Assembly: GCF_006175985.1 (NCBI RefSeq)
Contig: NZ_SRSH01000014.1
Location: 1-64,000 of the forward strand
DNA length: 64,000 bases
Direction: 5' to 3'
Source: Methylotetracoccus oryzae
Lineage (GTDB): Bacteria; Pseudomonadota; Gammaproteobacteria; Methylococcales; Methylococcaceae
Below, piece after piece: positions 60,842 to 64,000 of this stretch (within the stretch, counting starts at the first letter, position 1; every line of letters begins with the position of its first letter). The notes beneath the pieces were generated by a model. It ran no database searches and was not told the DNA's origin. It saw nothing but the letters and a program-made list of their open reading frames with translations. The translations under genes and the position numbers were made by a program.

Positions 60842-61553
60842 TGCGGAGGCCATAGGTTACGTCGTCGCGCTGCCGCCCGAGTGTCGCACGCTGACGTCCG
60901 AGCCTGCCCGTCGCGGTGACATCCTGTCACTGGACAGGAGGCACCGCGTTGCGGTGGCCGGCGCCGGCGCAGCCAATGCCACCGCCGCCGCTGAAACGCT
61001 GGTCGCTCAAGGCGCCCGCCGCCTCGTCTCCTGGGGCTGCGCAGGGGCCCTGAGCGATGAGCTGTTACCCGGAGACCTGGTCATCCCGCGGGAACTGATT
61101 TTTGCCGACGGTACTACAGCTCATCTGGCCGGTCCGTGGCATGAGCGGCTGTTGACACGACTGCAGCCGACAACCCCGATCCGCACGGAGTCGATGACGG
61201 AAAGCGTCGGTATCGTGGTTTCTTCCGCAGCGAAACGCAGTCTGCACGCGACATCCGGTGCCATCGCAACGGACATGGAGTCGGGTGCCGTAACGCGGAC
61301 GGCCGAAAAATATGGCTTGCCCTGTCTAGCCATACGGTCGATCGTCGACGCGGCAGCGGTGACCCTTCCCCGCGCCGCACAGGCGGCGCTCGATAGCGAC
61401 GGCGAGTTGATCGTCAACCGTCTATTGCTGCAACTGCTCTGGACCCCCACTGAGATCGCCCCGCTGCTGAGACTCGGACGCGCCTTTCGTCGCGCTATGC
61501 AGACGCTCTCTGTAGTCAGGACGCAGGCAGGCCTGGGACTCGGCCAGCCCTGA
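60834..61553 (+). CDS. hpnG: Adenosylhopane nucleosidase/phosphorylase HpnG
   Basis: A 239-residue nucleoside-phosphorylase-fold protein that removes adenine from adenosylhopane to give ribosylhopane. GWGCAGAL-type segment (VSWGCAGALSDELLPGDLV) and the purine-site ATDMESGAV are characteristic. GTG start overlapping the shc stop implies translational coupling. The adenine released could be used by Apt, encoded nearby. Confidence 0.93.
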   Translation: MDDAEAIGYVVALPPECRTLTSEPARRGDILSLDRRHRVAVAGAGAANATAAAETLVAQGARRLVSWGCAGALSDELLPGDLVIPRELIFADGTTAHLAGPWHERLLTRLQPTTPIRTESMTESVGIVVSSAAKRSLHATSGAIATDMESGAVTRTAEKYGLPCLAIRSIVDAAAVTLPRAAQAALDSDGELIVNRLLLQLLWTPTEIAPLLRLGRAFRRAMQTLSVVRTQAGLGLGQP

Positions 61554-61592
61554 CTTCGCGCCGGCCGCATTACTTTTTTTTTGTTTCCTGAG

Positions 61593-64000
61593 ATGAGTAC
61601 CAACGCCCACCGTCCTGCCGTACGCCTGATCAACTGGTGGGAAGGGCATGTTCTCCGTTATCCGCTGCTCGTCGTGCTCGCGTTTGTCGTCGGCACTGCG
61701 TGGACGCTGCGCTATGCGATGGAGAACCTGAGCGTCAATGCGAACACGGCGGAAATGCTTTCGGCCGACCTGCCGTTTCAGAAGAATCGCTTGCGCCTGG
61801 AGCGGGAATTTCCGCAAGACATCAGCACCTTTCTGATGGTCGTGGAAGCGGCCACACCAGAGCAGACCGCGTCGGCCGTGAAAGAACTCGCGACCACATT
61901 GCGCACCCGGCGCGACTTCATCAAGTCCGTTTACATCCCCGACGAAGGCGAGTTCTTCGCCCGCAACGGGTTGCTTTATCTGGACCTGCCCAAACTTGAG
62001 GCGCTCTCCAACGAACTGGCGACCGCGCAACCCTTCATCGGGCGACTGTCCGAGGACTTCAGTCTGGACGGTTTGTTCTCGATCATCGGCGATGCCCTGA
62101 CGCATAAGGACCAGGACCTCGACCTCGATCTCGATCCCATCGTCGGCCGCCTCACGGACGCCTTGCGGGCCACTGAACAGAACCGCCCCTACCGGTTGTC
62201 CTGGCAGCAACTGATGATGAAGGATCAGGAAGGCCTGGGTTTGACGAAGCGACTCGTCTTCGTCACGCCGGTACTGGACTACAACCGCATGATGCCGGCC
62301 GAGCAGTCGTATCAGGCGATCACAGCGGCGATCGGGGAGGCCAAACAGACTCTAGCGACTGACATCCGGGTGCGTCTGACCGGTGAGGTAATGCTCGAAT
62401 ACGAGGAAATGGCGACCATCGGCATGGACATGATCGCTGCCGGCGCCGGGTCGCTGCTGCTGGTCTGTCTGACGCTTTGGATTGCCTTTCGCTCCTTCAA
62501 GCTGATGCTGGCGACGATGATTTCGCTGACCATGGGCCTGATCCTGTCGCTGGGTTTCGCGGCCGCCGCCATCGGTCAGCTGAACATGATCTCCATCGCT
62601 TTCGCCGTCCTGTTCATCGGCATGGGCGATGCCTATTCCTCTCACTTCTGCCTGCGCTACCGCGAGCTGATGTTGCGTGGCCTGCCGGTCTCGGCAGCCC
62701 TGCGGAACACTTTTCTGTCGACCGGAGGCTCCCTGGTGCTCTGCACGATGACGGCCGCAATCGGTCTCTACGCCTTCATACCGACCAGCTATGTGGGCGT
62801 TGCGGAACTCGGCATGATCTCGGGCACCAGCATGTTCATCGCGCTCGGGACAACGTTCACCGTCCTCCCGGCGCTGATCAAGCTGATGCCGCCAAAGCCC
62901 GGTATCCGCGCTGCAGGGCACACGGAACGAGCCGGTTTCATGCTGGCCGACTGGCCGATCCAGAACGCGGCGTCGATACGCTGGATCACGATCGTCCTGA
63001 CCGTGATCGCGCTGGTGTTGCTGACGCGGGTCCGGGTCGACTTCAACCCGATCAACCTCAGGGATCCGAACTCGGAATCGGTCCAGACTTTCCAGTACCT
63101 ATTGAAGTCAAAGGACACCTCGCCGATGACCCTGGCAGCCTTCGCCACGAGCGAAGCCGAGGTCCGCGACAAGACCGCGCGTTTCGAGGCGCTTCCGAGC
63201 GTCGACCATGTGTTTTCCGTCCTCAGCCTGATACCCGACTCACAGGACGAGAAGCTTGCCATCATCGAGGAATTGTCGCTGCTGCTCGGTCCACAGTTGC
63301 AGCACTTCCCCGACACGCCACGCAGCGCGCCTGCCCGACTTGACTCGCTGGAAACCTTTCGCGCCTTGATCCAACGTCAGCACGCTGCGCTCGCAACCCC
63401 ATCGCTCGGCGCCCTGGATACTGCGTTGGCCGCTTTCCTGACGGCACTGCAGCCACTCGACGCACCGGCGCGCGAGGCCTTGCTGCAGCGGCTGCAGACG
63501 GCCGTGCTCGGCGACCTCCCTTTGACCCTACACAATCTGCAAACCAGCCTGCTCGCGGAGCCGATCAAGCAGGCGACACTACCGGCCGACCTGCGGGAGC
63601 GCTGGGTCAGCAAGGATGGACTCTATCGGCTGCAGATCTATCCGCGGCAGGACCTGTCCGATCTGGAAAACCTGCGCACATTCATCCGTGAGGCGCAGGC
63701 CCTGGACCCGGACGTCACCGACCTGCCGGTAACCTACCTGGAGTCCATGGAGGCCGTGCTGCAGGCGTTCACTGAAGCATTCACGGCCGCCTTCGGCGCG
63801 ATCACCCTGTTGCTCCTGATCATGTTGCGCAGCCTGCGCGATACGGTGCTGGTCCTGCTCCCGCTGCTGCTCGCATCGCTGTTCACGGCGGCCATGACCG
63901 TGGTCCTTGGCATCCCTTTCAATTTCGCCAACATCATCGTGCTGCCCCTGCTCTTCGGTCTGGGCGTCGACAACGGCATTCACATGGCGCATCGGCTGCA
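61593..64000 (+). CDS. hpnN: Hopanoid RND transporter HpnN (cut by window end)
   Basis: The first 802 codons of an MMPL/RND-type transporter that moves hopanoids to the outer membrane. It begins MSTNAHRPAVRLINWWEGHV with a first helix (YPLLVVLAFVVGTAWTL), a large periplasmic loop (about 50-270), a five- to six-helix bundle including VLFIGMGDAYSSHFCLRYRE, a second loop and the start of the second bundle with LFGLGVDNGIHMAHRL at the edge. About 60-80 residues are probably missing. It lies 39 bases after hpnG. A run of T residues precedes its ribosome site (CCTGAG). Confidence 0.92.
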   Translation, partial: MSTNAHRPAVRLINWWEGHVLRYPLLVVLAFVVGTAWTLRYAMENLSVNANTAEMLSADLPFQKNRLRLEREFPQDISTFLMVVEAATPEQTASAVKELATTLRTRRDFIKSVYIPDEGEFFARNGLLYLDLPKLEALSNELATAQPFIGRLSEDFSLDGLFSIIGDALTHKDQDLDLDLDPIVGRLTDALRATEQNRPYRLSWQQLMMKDQEGLGLTKRLVFVTPVLDYNRMMPAEQSYQAITAAIGEAKQTLATDIRVRLTGEVMLEYEEMATIGMDMIAAGAGSLLLVCLTLWIAFRSFKLMLATMISLTMGLILSLGFAAAAIGQLNMISIAFAVLFIGMGDAYSSHFCLRYRELMLRGLPVSAALRNTFLSTGGSLVLCTMTAAIGLYAFIPTSYVGVAELGMISGTSMFIALGTTFTVLPALIKLMPPKPGIRAAGHTERAGFMLADWPIQNAASIRWITIVLTVIALVLLTRVRVDFNPINLRDPNSESVQTFQYLLKSKDTSPMTLAAFATSEAEVRDKTARFEALPSVDHVFSVLSLIPDSQDEKLAIIEELSLLLGPQLQHFPDTPRSAPARLDSLETFRALIQRQHAALATPSLGALDTALAAFLTALQPLDAPAREALLQRLQTAVLGDLPLTLHNLQTSLLAEPIKQATLPADLRERWVSKDGLYRLQIYPRQDLSDLENLRTFIREAQALDPDVTDLPVTYLESMEAVLQAFTEAFTAAFGAITLLLLIMLRSLRDTVLVLLPLLLASLFTAAMTVVLGIPFNFANIIVLPLLFGLGVDNGIHMAHRL

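Overview
This high-GC window looks like chromosome from an aerobic gammaproteobacterium. The closest fit is a methanotroph or methylotroph of the Methylococcales type. That placement is an inference from gene content: a complete pqqABCDE set, a hopanoid pathway built on a single squalene synthase (Sqs) with Shc, HpnG, HpnH and HpnN, a periplasmic fatty acid cis/trans isomerase, glcDEF glycolate oxidase, and typical gammaproteobacterial clusters (miaB-phoH-ybeY-corC, leuS-lptE-holA). No methane or methanol oxidation gene lies in the window, so the placement is not proven.

Layout. Positions 1-4,070 are accessory in character: the cut end of an IS5-family element, two long stretches without convincing genes, a lone ATP-grasp protein with a near-consensus sigma-54 promoter upstream, and a HEPN-like protein. 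Positions 4,075-5,531 hold tRNA-Gln, rpsI, rplM and rsfS. Positions 5,692-12,547 hold a redox operon: a (2Fe-2S) ferredoxin, a GltD-like flavin/Fe-S oxidoreductase, pyruvate:ferredoxin oxidoreductase NifJ and a dihydroorotate-dehydrogenase-like flavoprotein. Then come kup and apbE (plus strand), copA, two small unknown genes, and the corC-ybeY-phoH-miaB RNA cluster. An unknown membrane protein, glcF-glcE-glcD and a rhomboid protease follow.

Positions 29,007-35,094 hold a SoxC-type molybdenum sulfite dehydrogenase with a cytochrome c, a Met/Gly/His-rich exported protein, and the pqq operon with a clear promoter and a hairpin after pqqA. Next are holA, lptE and leuS, an orphan ParA, nadA, a TonB-dependent receptor and a DUF2231 membrane protein. 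A phospholipid trio (acyltransferase, CdsA-like, CDP-alcohol phosphatidyltransferase), a hexose-6-phosphate mutarotase, the cis/trans isomerase and parE follow.

Positions 52,670-64,000 form an isoprenoid-to-hopanoid block: ispA, dxs, apt, hpnH (opposite strand), sqs, shc, hpnG and hpnN (cut by the window end). Together these genes can make C5 units, farnesyl diphosphate, squalene and hopene, extend hopene with adenosine, remove adenine and move the lipid to the outer membrane. Apt may salvage the adenine released by HpnG.

I see no CRISPR array, prophage or classic defence island. The least explained items are the sigma-54/ATP-grasp locus, the Met/His/Gly-rich protein beside pqqA, and the NifJ module with its DHOD-like subunit that lacks the usual catalytic-base motif.
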